From Tuctoria greenei (Eukaryota > Streptophyta > Magnoliopsida > Poales > Poaceae): a stretch of DNA of 64,000 nt. The notes under the pieces were generated by a model. It saw only the letters and a program-made list of their open reading frames with translations, ran no database searches and was not told where the DNA came from. Position numbers and translations under genes: made by a program. Position 1 is the first letter of the stretch, and each line of letters begins with the position of its first letter. Shown piece by piece: positions 44,157-56,208 of this stretch. The stretch covers positions 153,348,929-153,412,928 of the forward strand of contig JAYESD010000009.1 of NCBI GenBank assembly GCA_036927565.1, read 5' to 3'.

Positions 44157-45804
44157 TGAAAGTGCATCTAGGATCCCCGTGGGTTTTGGATGATTGATGA
44201 TGACAATTAAGTAACTAATGAGCTCAGTGATCTTAAGCACAGGTGTGGATTCAAGTGGAAACACAAACCCTCAAAAAGGAAAAGGATGAAAATGGCGATG
44301 TCGACTCGAAAAGAAGAAACTAGGGTTTCTAGCGTGTGGAGTGTAGACTAGCCAAACATGTGTGAGGATGTGTGTGTAAAGTGCATTGAGATCAAGTTGG
44401 AAGCTCAAAGCGGTTTAGAGATCAAACCTATTGAGAGAAGAGAGTTGGAAGTAGTCTGGCAGGAGTGGCCGGACTAGTCTGTGAAGGTGGCCGGACTAGT
44501 CTGCTCCTGGCCGGCCAAGTCCGTTTTCAGTTGGACCGGTATGACTGAGTTCGGACTAGTCCGTAGTGAGACGGACTAGTCCGGGTAGTCGTGGAGTGGG
44601 TTTTGGGGCTAAGTCCCAAAACCACGGACTTGTCCGTTTTAATCCGGACCAAGTGGTCCTGACTGAGATCGAACTAGTCCGCCCTGGGGGCCGGACTAGT
44701 CCAGGTTTGGAAAGAAGTGGAGTTTCAGCGAGTAAGTCTGGGTAGGCCGGACTAGTCCGCCCTGAGGGTCAGACTAGTCCGTTGTCTCCATAATAGTCCG
44801 TTTTCACACGGAACAAAAGGTTCTGTGTGAGATCGGACTAGTGTGTTCTGGACCGGACTAGTCCGTTATGAAGTGATCGTTTGAATTTGAAGTTTAGCGA
44901 GTAGTGTGACAATTGCCGCGCAGTGCAACAGTTGTCAGGGACGTCAGTGGTCCCAAAGGACGGACTAGTCCGGGCCGTAGGCCGGACTAGTCCGCCCATC
45001 TGCTGAAGTCAGCAGTATGGGCTGGGAACCTATATAAATAGAGGACCCCTGGGTTCATTTGTACCAATTCTTTGAGCACTTTGAAACCCTAGCACCGCCA
45101 CAACAAACTTTGAGCCTCCAAAAGCCTCCTTCTTGCCTACATTCCCTCTAAAACTAATTCTTGTGTGGATTAGGGTTTTGTGAGATGAAGAAGAGGAAGA
45201 ACACCGCTCTAGGCTCTCGGTTTAATCTCTTGCACTTGTGAATCTTTGTGATCTGTGGCTTGAGTTGATCTTTGTGATTTGTGATTGTATTTGTGGTGGG
45301 AGCCTCGGATTGTGAGAAGCCCCAACAAATATTGTATTCACCCCTTTGTGATAGTGGAGAACCAAAATAGGCCCTTGTGGTAAACTTGGTGAGGGAAGGG
45401 TTGTTGAACCCGGTCCTTTGTGGACTCCTCAACGGGGACGTAAATTCCTTCGTGGGATCAAACCTCGGGATAAAATCCTTGTGTCCCTTGTGTACTTTAC
45501 TTTCACTTATTGCACATTGCTTCTAGGGTTAGCTTTACCGGTTTTGTTCATCACTCTTGTTTCATTGTGATCCTTAGCCTCACACTTGCTTCATAACCTG
45601 TTAAGGTTCACTAAGTCATTCTAACATACTTTGCATCATAAGAATTGGACTAAAACTTGTTAGAAACTCTTTTTAGGCTTTCCCTGCAGGTGGATCGAAA
45701 TAGTCCACCCCTGGACCAGACTAGTACACCCCTTGAGTATTGATCTCATTTTATTAAGTCATTTCAGGTCGATTAGCCTATTCACCCCTTCTAGGCAACT
45801 TTCA
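44157..45804 (+). repeat. 5' LTR of the Sirevirus-like element
   Basis: Contains seven exact GGACTAGTCC palindromes and several variants between 44,450 and 45,000, then TATATAAATA at 45031-45040, the likely TATA box. One palindrome unit near 44,843 (about 20 bases) is absent from the 3' LTR. Confidence 0.9.
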
Positions 45805-45855
45805 ATTGGTATCAGAGCAGGACTCTCCCAAAGATTCTAACAACTCGGAGAGAAG

Positions 45856-47672
45856 ATGGCCGGAGTGGGGTATGATGAGGTCTCAACAAATGAGATCCAG
45901 GCAACCCAAGAGGAGGTGCTTGTCTATCAAGACAAGTCAACGGATGACGAAGAGACTCGCCAGCTCAAGGTGAAACTTCGACATAAGTTGAAGATTCCAA
46001 AGGTTGACTCCTCGACCTCTACATCGGGCGGCACGATCAACTACAGCCAACAAGGCTACAACTATGAACGCCTTGTCTCTAACAACCACTACCTTTCTAT
46101 CCCATTGGGGAAACCTCTCCAATCCGATGGAACCGACTACGCGATGTGGAAGCACAACATGAAGATCCATCTCGTGTCACTCAATCCCTCTTTGTGGAAG
46201 ATTGTGTTGATCGGGGTGCACATCCCAAAGAATGAAGAAGACATCACTCCGGAGCAAGCCATGCTCCTTCACCGCAATGCCCAAGCGTTCAGAGTGATCA
46301 TCTCATCTCTCTCAAGAGATGAGTTCAACCGAGTGGATGGACTTAAGGTGGCCAAAGATATTTGGGACACCCTCAAGACGGCTTATGAAGGCAACCGAGT
46401 TGTGAAGGAAGCCAAGATTGAGCTTATTGAAGGAGAGCTCGGGAGGTTTGCCATTATGGATGGTGAATCTCCCCAATAAATGTACAACCACCTAAAGCTG
46501 CTCATCAACAAGAGCAGATCTTATGCATGCACCAAGTGGACGGACCACGAAGTGGTGAAGAGAATGATTCGGACATTCATGCCTAGAAATGTCTCTCTTT
46601 GCTCCATGATACGAGAAAACCCGGGGTTTGCCAAAATGACCCCGGAGGAGGTCCTAGGAAGGATCATCAACCACGAGATCATGGAGAAGGAGGCACTCTT
46701 CTACAACGACCTCCAAAGGTTCACCGCTTTGAAGATGAAGGATGTTGCACTCAAAGCGACATCCTCCTCAAAAGAGCAAAACGAAGATGATGAGGAGAGC
46801 CTTGACACCGATGAGGAAGAGGTCCTCTTCATCAACAACTTCAAGAGAATGATGAGAAGAAGAAAAGGAGGATACAATCATGAGAGCAAGGGCAAAGAGA
46901 AGGCAAGGCCCAAAACCAAGAGGGCTTGCTACAATTGTGGCGAGTACGGGCACTTCATTGTAGATTGCCCACATGAAAAGGGGAAGAAGAAGAAGGAGGG
47001 CAAGCCGCAAGAGAAGAAGTTCTATAAGAAGAAGAGGCCTTCCGGTCATGCTCACTTAGGCAAGGAATGGGACTCTAACGATGAGTCCTCCTCGTCCGAA
47101 GACGAGGAGAAGATGGCAACCATAGCCATCGGGAGGAGCTCCAAGGGAAGCAAGCTTTTCCCCAACCTCTATGACCACAAGCCCACTTGCCTCATGGCAA
47201 AACAAGGAAGGAGAAAGGTTACTTCTAACTCATCCTCTTCCATATCTTCTCATGATGATTTTGATAGTGCTAGTGAAAACAAACACATGCTTAAGGACAT
47301 AAGTAAGAGCACTTTGCGTAGAATGAAATTACTCTCGGATGAAATCTTTGAGAAGGAGGAGCTCATAGATAGGCAAGAGGACATGCTTATACATGAAAAG
47401 GAGAGATGTAAAGAGCTCATTGAGCTCCTTGAGCTTGAGAGAGAGAAGAGCAAGGCATTAGAGCATGAACTTGCTCTAAGCAAGAAAACATGCTCAAGTC
47501 TTGAGGAGACAACCATTGAGCTCAAGGACGAACTTGAAAACTTGGCAAAAGTTAACAAGATCCTTGAGGCTCAAGTTGACTCTCTCAAGACCAATGTAGC
47601 CTCTTCCTCCAAAAGCTCATCCTCCTCAAAGGTTGCATCCGAGGCAACTCTACTTGTAAATGCTCTAACTTG
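45856..47672 (+). pseudogene. gag of the Sirevirus-like element
   Basis: The ATG at 45856 opens gag; a TAA at 46477-46479 interrupts it and the same frame continues to 47672. The product has MWKHNMKIHLVSLNPSLWK, the zinc knuckle CYNCGEYGHFIVDCP with all Cys and His, a Lys-rich basic stretch and a long Glu/Leu/Lys coiled coil near the end (heptad-like ELIELLELEREKSKALEHEL). The Met after the stop is a normal internal residue, not a new start. Gag forms the particle; a coiled coil in gag is usual for Sireviruses. Only one nonsense codon and the later frame change break it. Confidence 0.8.
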
Positions 47673-48174
47673 ATCCTTAAATTAAAGGATGAGTTTAAGT
47701 TGACTCAAGGCAAACAAGCACCTAAGGGTGGCTTCTTTGACAAAGAGAAGGTGGCGTATGCACGAAGTGCATACACCAACACAAGACCTCCCAATGTCAA
47801 GGATGGTCTCGGTTATACTAGAGGTGGAAAGCAAAATGCTAAAACCTCCAAGTATGGTAAAGACTTGATTGTCTTTGTCAAAGGAAGCTCATCCCCAACT
47901 AAAATTGGGAAGAATACTTCAACTAGCACTAACATGCCTAAATCTGAACCGCACCTCTCTTTCATGATTTTGATGCATCTTATGTTTTAATGAGGAACAA
48001 GTATGGAAAATTTATGCTAGATATGTTGGGCCACTCCGCAAGAGCCCCAAGCCTTGTGTGTGGGTGCCCCAGTGTCTCACTACTAACGTCAAAGGACCCA
48101 ACTCCGCTTGGGTACCTAAAAGGAAGACATAATCTTTTTTTTTGTAGGCATACTCCTCTGGTGGATCCAAATGG
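47673..48174 (+). other. Frame-broken gag-protease junction
   Basis: Coding sequence of the same polyprotein in shifted frames (open in frame at 47670-47990), leading to the protease. No separate gene. Confidence 0.5.
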
Positions 48175-49695
48175 GTGCTCGATAGTGGATGCACCAACCA
48201 CATGATCGGAGAGAGGAGAATGTCCGTGGAGTATGAGCAACATGATGATCCAAATGAAGGGATCTTCTTTGGGGACAATAGCCGAGGGAAAATCCTTGGC
48301 TCCGGTAAAATTGTCATTTCTCCCCAACACACTCTTTCTCACGTTTTGCATATTGATTCTCTAGACTATAACCTTTTGTCCATATCACAACTATGTGACA
48401 AGGGTTATAATTGTGTTTTTACTAATGAGGGTGTGAGCGTCCTTAGAAGAAGTGATAACTCAATCGCTTTTAAGGGTGTCCTCAAGGGAAAGCTTTATCT
48501 TGTGGATTTTGCCTCGGATAAAGCTCAACTTGACACATGCTTAATGGCGAAAACCAACATGGGATGGATTTGGCATAGAAGGCTAGCCCATGTTGGGATG
48601 AGGAACTTACAAAAGCTTCTTAAGGGCGAGCACATCTATGGCTTGAAGAATGTTGTGTTTGAAAAGGATAGGCCATGTAGCGCTTGCCAAGCGGGGAATC
48701 AAGTGGGAGCTCAACACCCCTCCAAGAACATAATGACAACGACAAGACCTTTGGAGCTTCTACACATGGACCTCTTTGGCCCAATAGCCTACATTAGCAT
48801 TGGCGGTAACAAATATGGTCTTGTTATCGTTGATAATTTTTCTCGTTTCACTTGGGTATTTTTCTTGCATGATAAGGGTGAAACTCAAGGTGTCCTCAAG
48901 AAGTTCTTGAGGAGAGTTCAAAATGAGTTCGCCTCAAGAATCAAGGCTATAAGAAGCGACAATGGCACCGAGTTCAAGAACACTCAAGTGGAAGAATTCT
49001 TGAATGAGGAGGGCATCAAGCATGAATTTTCAGCCCCATATTCCCCTCAACAAAATGGGGTGGAAGAATGGAAGAATAGGACACTTATTGAGATGTCAAG
49101 GACGATGCTTGATGAGTACAAGACATCGGACCAGTTTTGGGTGGAGGCAGTTAACACCGCTTGCCGCACCGTCAACCGATTGTACCTCCACCGCCTCCTC
49201 AAGAAGACCCCCTACGAGCTTCTAGTTGGTAAGAAACCTAATGTCTCTTACTTTCGTGTTTTTGGGAGCAAGTTCTATATTCTCAACAAGAAGCCTAGGA
49301 CTTTGAAGTTTGCTTCAAAGTCCGATGAAGGTTTCTTGCTTGGCTATGATTCAAACACCCACGCCTACCGTGTCTTCATCAAATCCTCCGGGATTGTTGA
49401 AATAGCATGTGGCGTGGTGTTTGATGAAACTAATGGCTACCAAGTGGAGCAAGTTCATCAAAGTGTGCTAGACCAAGAAGAATCTCCACAAGAGGCTCTT
49501 AGGAGGATGGCACTTGGAGATGTTCGACCACAAGAACAACCTCAAAGCTCAAGTGACCAACAACAAGATGATGCAAGTCATCCCCCACGCGATCAAGTTG
49601 AAGATGGACAAGTGGCACCTCAACATGATCAAGAAGACAAAAGTCAAGAGGGGAAGCATACATCAAGGGGGAGACCAAGAAGAAGAAGAGGATGA
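48175..49695 (+). pseudogene. Protease and integrase of the Sirevirus-like element
   Basis: The protease motif LDSGCTNHM lies at the start. A GAG-pre-integrase region (WHRRLAHVGMRNLQKL, then CSACQAGNQ) is followed by the integrase core with the first Asp in LLHMDLFGPI, the second in IRSDNGTEF and Glu in PQQNGVEEWKNRT, where a usually basic residue is Trp. The C-terminal part has YRVFIKSSG and a Gln/Asp-rich linker. A frame change near 49,690 and another near 49,865 separate it from reverse transcriptase. Confidence 0.85.
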
Positions 49696-49875
49696 TCATG
49701 ACTCAAAAGTTCAACCTCCGCATCCTCGTGTGCATCAAAGTATTCAACAGGATCACCCCATTGACAACATTCTAGGAGAAATTACAAAAGGGGTAATAAC
49801 TCGTTCTCGTGTTGCTAACTTTTGTGAACATTACTCTTTTGTCTCGCCTTTGGAGCCCATAAGGTTGAAGACGCA

Positions 49876-51384
49876 TTGAGTGACCCGGATTGGGTGGTGG
49901 CCATGCAAGAGGAACTCAACAACTTTGAGAGGAACAAAGTTTGGGAGCTTGTCAAGCGTCCACAAGCAAATGTTGTGGGAACCAAGTGGGTGTTCCGCAA
50001 CAAGCAAGATGAGCATGCCGTGGTGACAAGGAACAAGGCACGACTTGTGGCCAAGGGGTACTCACAAGTCGAAGGTTTGGATTTTGATGAAACCTTTGCT
50101 CTCGTAGCTAGGCTAGAGTCAATTCGTATATTACTTGCCTTTTCTACTCACCATGATTTTAAGCTTTACCAAATGGACGTCAAGACTGCGTTCCTAAATG
50201 GCCTAATCAAGGAGGAAGTCTATGTGGAGCAACCACCGGGCTTTGAAGATCAAGACTTCCCAAACCATGTATTCAAATTGTGTAAGGCTCTCTACGGCCT
50301 CAAACAAGCTCCTAGAGCTTGGTATGAGTGCCTTAGATACTTTTTGATTCAAAATGGTTTTAAGATAGGAAAATCTTATTACACTCTCTTTACAAAGCAC
50401 TTTAAAAATGATCTCTTTGTGTGCCAAATATATGTCGATGACATCATATTTGGTTCTACTAACAAAGTGTTTTATGATGAGTTTTCTAATATAATGAGAG
50501 AGAGATTTGAGATGTCCATGATGGGGGAGTTGAAGTTCTTTTTAGGTTTTCAAGTTAAGCAACTCAAAGAGGGCACGTTCATAAGTCAAATAAAGTACAC
50601 TCAAGACATATTAAAGAAGTTTGACATGGATAAGGCCAAACCCATCAAGACTCCAATGGCAACAAATGGACACTTAGACCTCAACAAAGATGGTCCAAGT
50701 GTAGACCAAAAGGTATATCGTTCCATGATTGGTTCTTTGTTATATCTTTGTGCATCTAGAGCGGATATTATGCTTAGTGTGTGTATGTGTGCATGCTTTC
50801 AAGCTGCACCTAAGGTGTGTCATATGACCGCCGTTAAGAGAATTCTTAGATATTTAGTTCACACACACACCCTAGGACTTTGGTACCCCAAAGGATCCAA
50901 GTTTAACCTTATTGGCTATTCCGATGCGGATTATGCGGGGTGTAAAGTTGATAGAAAGAGCAAATCTGGGACATTCCAATTCTTGGGTAGATCCTTAGTG
51001 TCTTGGTCCTCTAAGAAACAAAACTCCATTTCTCTTTCCACAGCCGAAGCGGAGTATGTAGCAGCCGGAAGTTGTTGTGCACAACTTCTTTGGATGCGAC
51101 AAACTCTAAGGGATTATGGTATAAACTTGCGCCATATTCCTCTCCTATGTGACAATGAGAGCGCCATCAAAATAGTCCATAATCCAGTTGAGCATTCGAG
51201 GACAAAGCACATAGATATTAGACACCACTTCTTGAGAGATCATTCCTTGAAAGGGGATATAGTGATCTCCCATGTGAGAACCGAGAACCAACTAGCCGAT
51301 ATATTCACCAAACCTCTAGATGAGAAGCGCTTTTGTGAGATTAGAAGTGAGCTCAATATCTTAGATTCTCAAAATGTGGCTTGA
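49876..51384 (+). CDS. Reverse transcriptase and RNase H of the Sirevirus-like element
   Basis: An open frame of 502 codons: WVVAMQEELNNFERNKVWEL, ARLVAKGYSQVEGLDFDETF, VKTAFLNG and the catalytic YVDD (QIYVDDIIFGS). RNase H follows with SDADYAGCKVDRKSKSG, STAEAEYVAA and a C-terminal SRTKHIDIRHHFLRD. All expected catalytic residues are present and no stop interrupts it, in contrast to the rest of the polyprotein. It would copy the element RNA into DNA in the particle if it were made; as it lacks the upstream frame it would need a repaired or helper context. Confidence 0.85.
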   Translation: MSDPDWVVAMQEELNNFERNKVWELVKRPQANVVGTKWVFRNKQDEHAVVTRNKARLVAKGYSQVEGLDFDETFALVARLESIRILLAFSTHHDFKLYQMDVKTAFLNGLIKEEVYVEQPPGFEDQDFPNHVFKLCKALYGLKQAPRAWYECLRYFLIQNGFKIGKSYYTLFTKHFKNDLFVCQIYVDDIIFGSTNKVFYDEFSNIMRERFEMSMMGELKFFLGFQVKQLKEGTFISQIKYTQDILKKFDMDKAKPIKTPMATNGHLDLNKDGPSVDQKVYRSMIGSLLYLCASRADIMLSVCMCACFQAAPKVCHMTAVKRILRYLVHTHTLGLWYPKGSKFNLIGYSDADYAGCKVDRKSKSGTFQFLGRSLVSWSSKKQNSISLSTAEAEYVAAGSCCAQLLWMRQTLRDYGINLRHIPLLCDNESAIKIVHNPVEHSRTKHIDIRHHFLRDHSLKGDIVISHVRTENQLADIFTKPLDEKRFCEIRSELNILDSQNVA

Positions 51385-52268
51385 AACATGCACATCTGAA
51401 TGTTTACTTTACATCTTATTCAAAAGAACGCATGTTTTTGAGAAATTCATCTCTATCTCAATTTTCTCCAAAATATTTGAAAAACTATCAACTTTGTGAG
51501 TTATGGTCATAGTTTGATTGTTGATTGCTTACTAACCATATTCATAAGGTTTTGTTGTGGCAATATGTCCAAAAGGATCATCTCTAGTGGCTAAAACTCA
51601 AATATATATGTTTTCAGCCTCTTAGGACCGGACTAGTCCGCCCTATGGCCGGACAAGTCTGGATCCAGACTGGTTCGGGTCTGGTCCGCAGATCGGACTA
51701 GTCCGGCCCCTTCAACGGACTAGTCTGGCCCCTGGGGACTTAAACCCTCCAGGAGGCGGCCGACCCCTCCTCTTCTCCACACTCAGTTTTCTCTCTCCCA
51801 CGCGCGCTCAACTCCCCTCCTTGGGCGATTTTCGACTCCATCCACCAAAGATCGTTTCCAATTCGTTCATTGGAAGCCCCGGAAGCATGGGAGACCTTTC
51901 CCAACCTTTCCCGATGCGATCAATCCCCGATCCCATCGAATTCTCAAGATTTGAAGAGGTACTCCTCACTTTTCAAAAACTTGCCTCATTCTTAATTTAT
52001 AAAGTTTTTGATAGGTGCCTCTTCATTAAAGTTGTTCCTAGCATCCTTGTGATCATAGACTAGGAGTATTGCGACTTGATTCAACAATTTTTCGAAAACC
52101 GTTAGAGTTAGGGTTCAACCTGTGTAAACCGGACTAGTCCGCACCTGGGGCAGACAAGTCCGGTGTACACAGGACAAAACCCTAACTTTGGCTGTTTCTC
52201 GTGATTTCGTTCGCATTACTCCACTTCCTTGACCCTCTATCTCATGTTTTCCTCCTGTTTCAGCAGAA
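51385..52268 (+). other. Spacer with palindromes after pol
   Basis: Non-coding sequence between pol and the extra frame. GGACTAGTCC and close variants are clustered at about 51,625-51,730 and 52,130-52,165, flanking a CT-rich stretch. It may contain the leader of a spliced RNA for the downstream frame. Confidence 0.5.
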
Positions 52269-54090
52269 ATGGCAGCTCTTCGCCGATCCGGTTCTCCACC
52301 ACTGACCCCGAGTGGGAGGCGGAGCAGCTTTGCCTTGGCGTGGAACGGGCAAAGGCTGAGGTTGAGGCTGCCAAGAAACTTCTCGAGCAGCAAGAGCGAG
52401 CAAAGGCAGCCAAGAAACAACAAGCTAGGGCCGCAGCTATGGTCTACAATGAAGATGAAGCGATGGCCCGTGCCATTGAGGAGTCCCGCAAGGAACTCCA
52501 CAAGAAGAAGCGAGAGGAGCGCGAAGCTCACAATTCTCAGGCTGCAGCAGCACATGTCTCCAAAAGGAAGAGACTTGTGACCATGGGAGAGAAAGCAAGG
52601 GGCAAGGAGCAAGCCCAAGAAGAAATTGTTGAACGCCGGATCGAGAGAGATTTCACAGAAGGGCAAGGCTCCGGCTTCAGTAGAGCCCAAGAAAAGGAGG
52701 CCCACTGTGAAGATACCGGCAAAGAGGGCCACATGCCCTGCGATCAAGGAGAAGGGGCAGGCCAAACCCATTGGCCCCTTGGAGGTGCACACCCCTGAGA
52801 GGAATCCCAACAGGCAGTGTGAAATAGCCGCCAATGTCTTCCATGGGAAAGGAGCCGAGAAGGCGAGAAGACTGCAGACGGACAAAGTCTACAAGTATGA
52901 AAGGAGCACCGCCGACCCTAGGTTTTGGTGCGACTTTCACTGTGACTATTACCATCTGGTCTACCAGAACATGAAGAAGCCAGTGATTGAAGCACAATGG
53001 GTAGACTGGAAGTACATGGCCCAAAAGCAACATTCTGCTTTTGATGCGGTCATTGAAGCCGCTGAGCGCCATGAGCTCAAAGGCATCATGGGCTTCAAAT
53101 ATGACTGGAATGTTGAAGTCATCCTGCAATTCTACTCCACCATCTACTTCACCACTTCAGGTGATAGACAGATCATTTGGATGACGCATGGCGAGCAACT
53201 CTCAGTTACTTTTGAGGAGTTTTCTAAGATTCTCGGGCTTGAGGCTCATTTGGATCATGAGATCATTATCTCCAACCTCAAGGCCGTAGACAGAGATGGG
53301 TTGGCCTACATGTATCCCAGTCATGTTCAGTATGATGCCAGGCATGCTCGCAACATCAAGTCTTTCTATAACATTCTGAACGGGATCCTGAGGAGGACAA
53401 TAGCACCAAAGGATGGTGATGCAGGGGTGATCTAAGGCAATCTGAGGCACCTGCTACTCCTTATTGATGGGGAGGAGAAGTTCAACCTTGTCGATTACAT
53501 CATCGATGACATTTTCAACATCTCGCATACCCCCAACCGTGCTTGCGGGTATGCCCCCTACATCATGTATCTCATCAAGAAGGTGTCGGGCTTGACCTTC
53601 ATCAAGGATGTGACTCATTGCCTGCTCCATCCTCAGACACCACCTGCAGTGCCGCCTCCTCCGCGCTGGAAGAATGCGGAGCCTCCCTCTCACTCGGCGG
53701 TGCCAGCACCTCACCCTCTCGCACCTCCCTCTCTGCCTCCACCTCAGTTGATGAGCCTTCTTCAAGTGCTTTAAAGCAATCTTCACCTCCTGCCGGAAGC
53801 AAGAGATCCAGAATCAGCGGGCACACAAGCGCCAAGAAAAATATCTCAAGGCGGTGTGTGACAAACTGGAGGTCCCCATGTCACCTCAAGAGGAGAGTGA
53901 TGGCGAGATCACGCCATTCCCCGTCTTCACTGCCGACGAGCTCGCCCAGTTCCAGGAGGACGGGAGCTCTTCCCGGGCTGCTCCCTCGGCACGGGTCTCC
54001 AATGACGACGATGAGGATCACGAGGATCTGGACGCCACGGAGAGCGACTCCCGTGATGAGGCGGCAGACAACGACGAGGATGACGACTAG
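52269..54090 (+). pseudogene. Extra frame after pol (env position) of the Sirevirus-like element
   Basis: The ATG at 52269 starts MAALRRSGSP. A charged coiled-coil-like part follows (ERAKAEVEAAKKLLEQQERA), then a central domain (FWCDFHCDYYHLVYQNMKKP, WNVEVILQFYSTIYFTTSGD, LSVTFEEFSKILGLEAHLD) and a Pro-rich stretch, and the end is Asp/Glu-rich up to the stop before 54091. Frame changes near 52,310 and 52,660, a stop near 53,435 and further shifts break it. The central domain resembles domains described as putative plant transposon proteins rather than a classical envelope protein, and I see no strong membrane segment or signal peptide. Sireviruses often carry a frame in this place, called env-like. 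Function unknown. Confidence 0.55.
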
Positions 54091-54556
54091 TGGATAGGCC
54101 TCGTGTTCCCCTCTTCTTTTCCCTTTTGGTGTCTTGATGCCAAAGGGGGAGAGTTAGAAAGGATGTGGAGAGAGTAGCCCTTTTCAGCCCTTTTCCTTAT
54201 TTTGGTTCCTTGGACATGTTGCATGCTTAATGTAATATTTATGCCATTCGAATGTTTCATTTTGCTTAATGTAATACTCATGTCATTCGAATGTTTAAAT
54301 TCATGCAAGACTATGTTTTAATTGTCTAATATCAATATGATGCTTTGAGTGTATATCTTTTGATCATATTCATATTTATTATGTCTTGTCACAAATTGTT
54401 GAGCACAACACGTAGGCACCCCATCATAACATGTGTGTGTGTGTGAAGGACTTCCTCAATCTCTCTTTTATGATGCATTCATTGAGGGGGAGTCACTCAT
54501 ACACCCGCACGTTATACTCCTATATGTGAAGACTTAATGTGTTGTCATCAATCACC

Positions 54557-54570
54557 AAAAAGGGGGAGAT
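54557..54570 (+). promoter_or_regulatory. Polypurine tract
   Basis: AAAAAGGGGGAGAT lies immediately before the TGAAAG start of the 3' LTR, the primer for plus-strand synthesis. The same form is typical of Sireviruses. Confidence 0.8.
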
Positions 54571-56203
54571 TGAAAGTGCATCTAGGATCCCTGTGGGTTT
54601 TGGATGATTGATGATGACAATTAAGTAACTAATGAGCTCAGTGATCTTAAGCACAGGTGTGGATTCAAGCGGAAACACAAACCCTCAAAAAGGAAAAGGA
54701 TGAAAATGGCGATGTCGACTAAAAAAGAAGAAACTGGGGTTTCTAGCGTGTCGAGTGTAGACTAGCCAAACATGTGTGAGGATGTGTGTGTAAAGTGCAT
54801 TGATATCAAGTTGGGAGCTCAAAGCAGTTTAGAGATCAAACCTATTGAGAGAAGAGAGTTGGAAGTAGTCTGGCAGGAGTGGCCGGACTAGTCCGTGAAG
54901 GTGGCCGGACTAGTCTGCTCCTGGTCGGCCAAGTCCGTTTTCAGCCGGACCAGAAGGGTCTGACTGAGTTCGGACTAGTCCGTAGTGAGACAGACTAGTC
55001 CGTGTAGTCATGGAGTGGGTTTTGGGGCTAAGTCCCAAAACCACGAACTTGTCCGTTTTAGTTCGGACCAAGTGGTCCTAACTGAGATCGGACTAGTCCG
55101 CTCTGGGGGGCGGACTAGTCCGGGTTTGGAGAGAAGTGGAGTTTCAGCGACTAAGTCTGGGTAGGCCGGACTAGTCCGCCCTGGGGGCCGGACTAGTTCG
55201 TTGTCTCCAGACTAGTCTGTTTTCACACGTAACAAAAGGTTCTATGTGAGATCGGACTAGTCCGTTATGAAGTGACCGTTTGAATTTGAAGTTTGGCGGG
55301 TAGTGTGACGATTGCCGCGTAGTGCGACAGTTGTCAGGGACGTCAGTGGTCCCAAAGGCCGGACTAGTCCGGGCCGTAGGCCGGACTAGTCCACCCATCT
55401 GCTAAAGTCAGTAGTATGGCTGGGAACCTCTATAAATAGAGGACCCCTGGGATCATTTGAACCAATTCCTTGAGCACTTTGAAACCCTAGCGCTGCCACA
55501 GCAAACTTTGAGCCTCCAAAAGCCTCCTTCTTGCCTACATTCCCTCTAAAACTAATTCTTGTGTGGATTAGGGTTTGGTGAGGTGAAGAAGAGGAAGAAC
55601 ACCGCTCTAGGCTCTCGGTTTGATCTCTTGCACTTGTGAATCTTTGTGATCTGTGACTTGAGTTGATCTTTGTGATTTGTGATTGTATCTGTGGTGGGAT
55701 CCTCAGATTGTGAGAAGCCCCAACGAATCTTGTATTCACCCCTTTGTGATAGTGGAGAACCAAGTTAGGCCCTTGTGGTAAACTTGGTGAGGGAAGAGTT
55801 CTTGAACCCGGTCCTTCGTGGACTCCTCAACGGGGACGTAGATTCCTTCGTGAGATCGAACCTCAGGATAAAATCCTTGTGTCCCTTGTGTACTTTACTT
55901 TCACTTATCGCACATTGCTTCTAGGGTTAGCTTTACCGGTTTTGTTCATCACTCTTGTTTCATTGTGATCCTTAGCCTCACACTTGCTTCATAACCTGTT
56001 AAGGTTCACTAAGTCATTCTAACATACTTCGCATCATAAGAATCAGACTAAAACTTGTTAGAAACTCTTTTTAGGCTTTCCCTGCAGGTGGACCGGACTA
56101 GTCTGCCCCTGGACCGGACTAGTCTGCCCCCTGAGTACTGATCTCATTTTATTAAGTCATTTCAGGTCGATTAGCCTATTCACCCCCCTCTAGGAAACTT
56201 TCA
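54571..56203 (+). repeat. 3' LTR of the Sirevirus-like element
   Basis: Matches the 5' LTR closely. TATAAATA at 55431-55438. It is shorter by a palindrome unit near 55,258. It ends TTTCA before GAAGT. Confidence 0.9.
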
Positions 56204-56208
56204 GAAGT

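Larger units (their letters stand above)
44157..56203 (+). mobile_element. Ty1/copia element of Sirevirus type
   Basis: LTRs of 1,648 and 1,633 bases (44157-45804, 54571-56203) begin TGAAAGTGCATC and end CTTTCA, with perfect GAAGT duplications (44152-44156, 56204-56208). The primer site TGGTATCAGAGCAGG starts at 45807. The polypurine tract AAAAAGGGGGAGAT precedes the 3' LTR. The order gag, protease, integrase, RT, RNase H is copia-like. Large size, this polypurine tract, clustered palindromes in the LTR and near the pol end, and an extra frame after pol are features known for Sireviruses. Stops and frame changes make it non-autonomous now. Both LTRs are close in sequence, so this is probably among the youngest insertions here. 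Confidence 0.9.

Noticed and set aside
46480..47672. A separate gene starting at the Met after the gag stop
   Set aside because: Same frame as gag and directly continuous with it; the TAA is a nonsense change.
52115..52885. A 256-codon hydrophobic minus-strand frame that looks like a membrane protein
   Set aside because: It is antisense to the coiled-coil and following part of the extra frame; Glu/Lys codons read backwards give Leu/Phe-rich sequence.
55171..55763. Minus-strand frames in the copia 3' LTR
   Set aside because: They cross palindromes and promoter sequence of an LTR; no motif.
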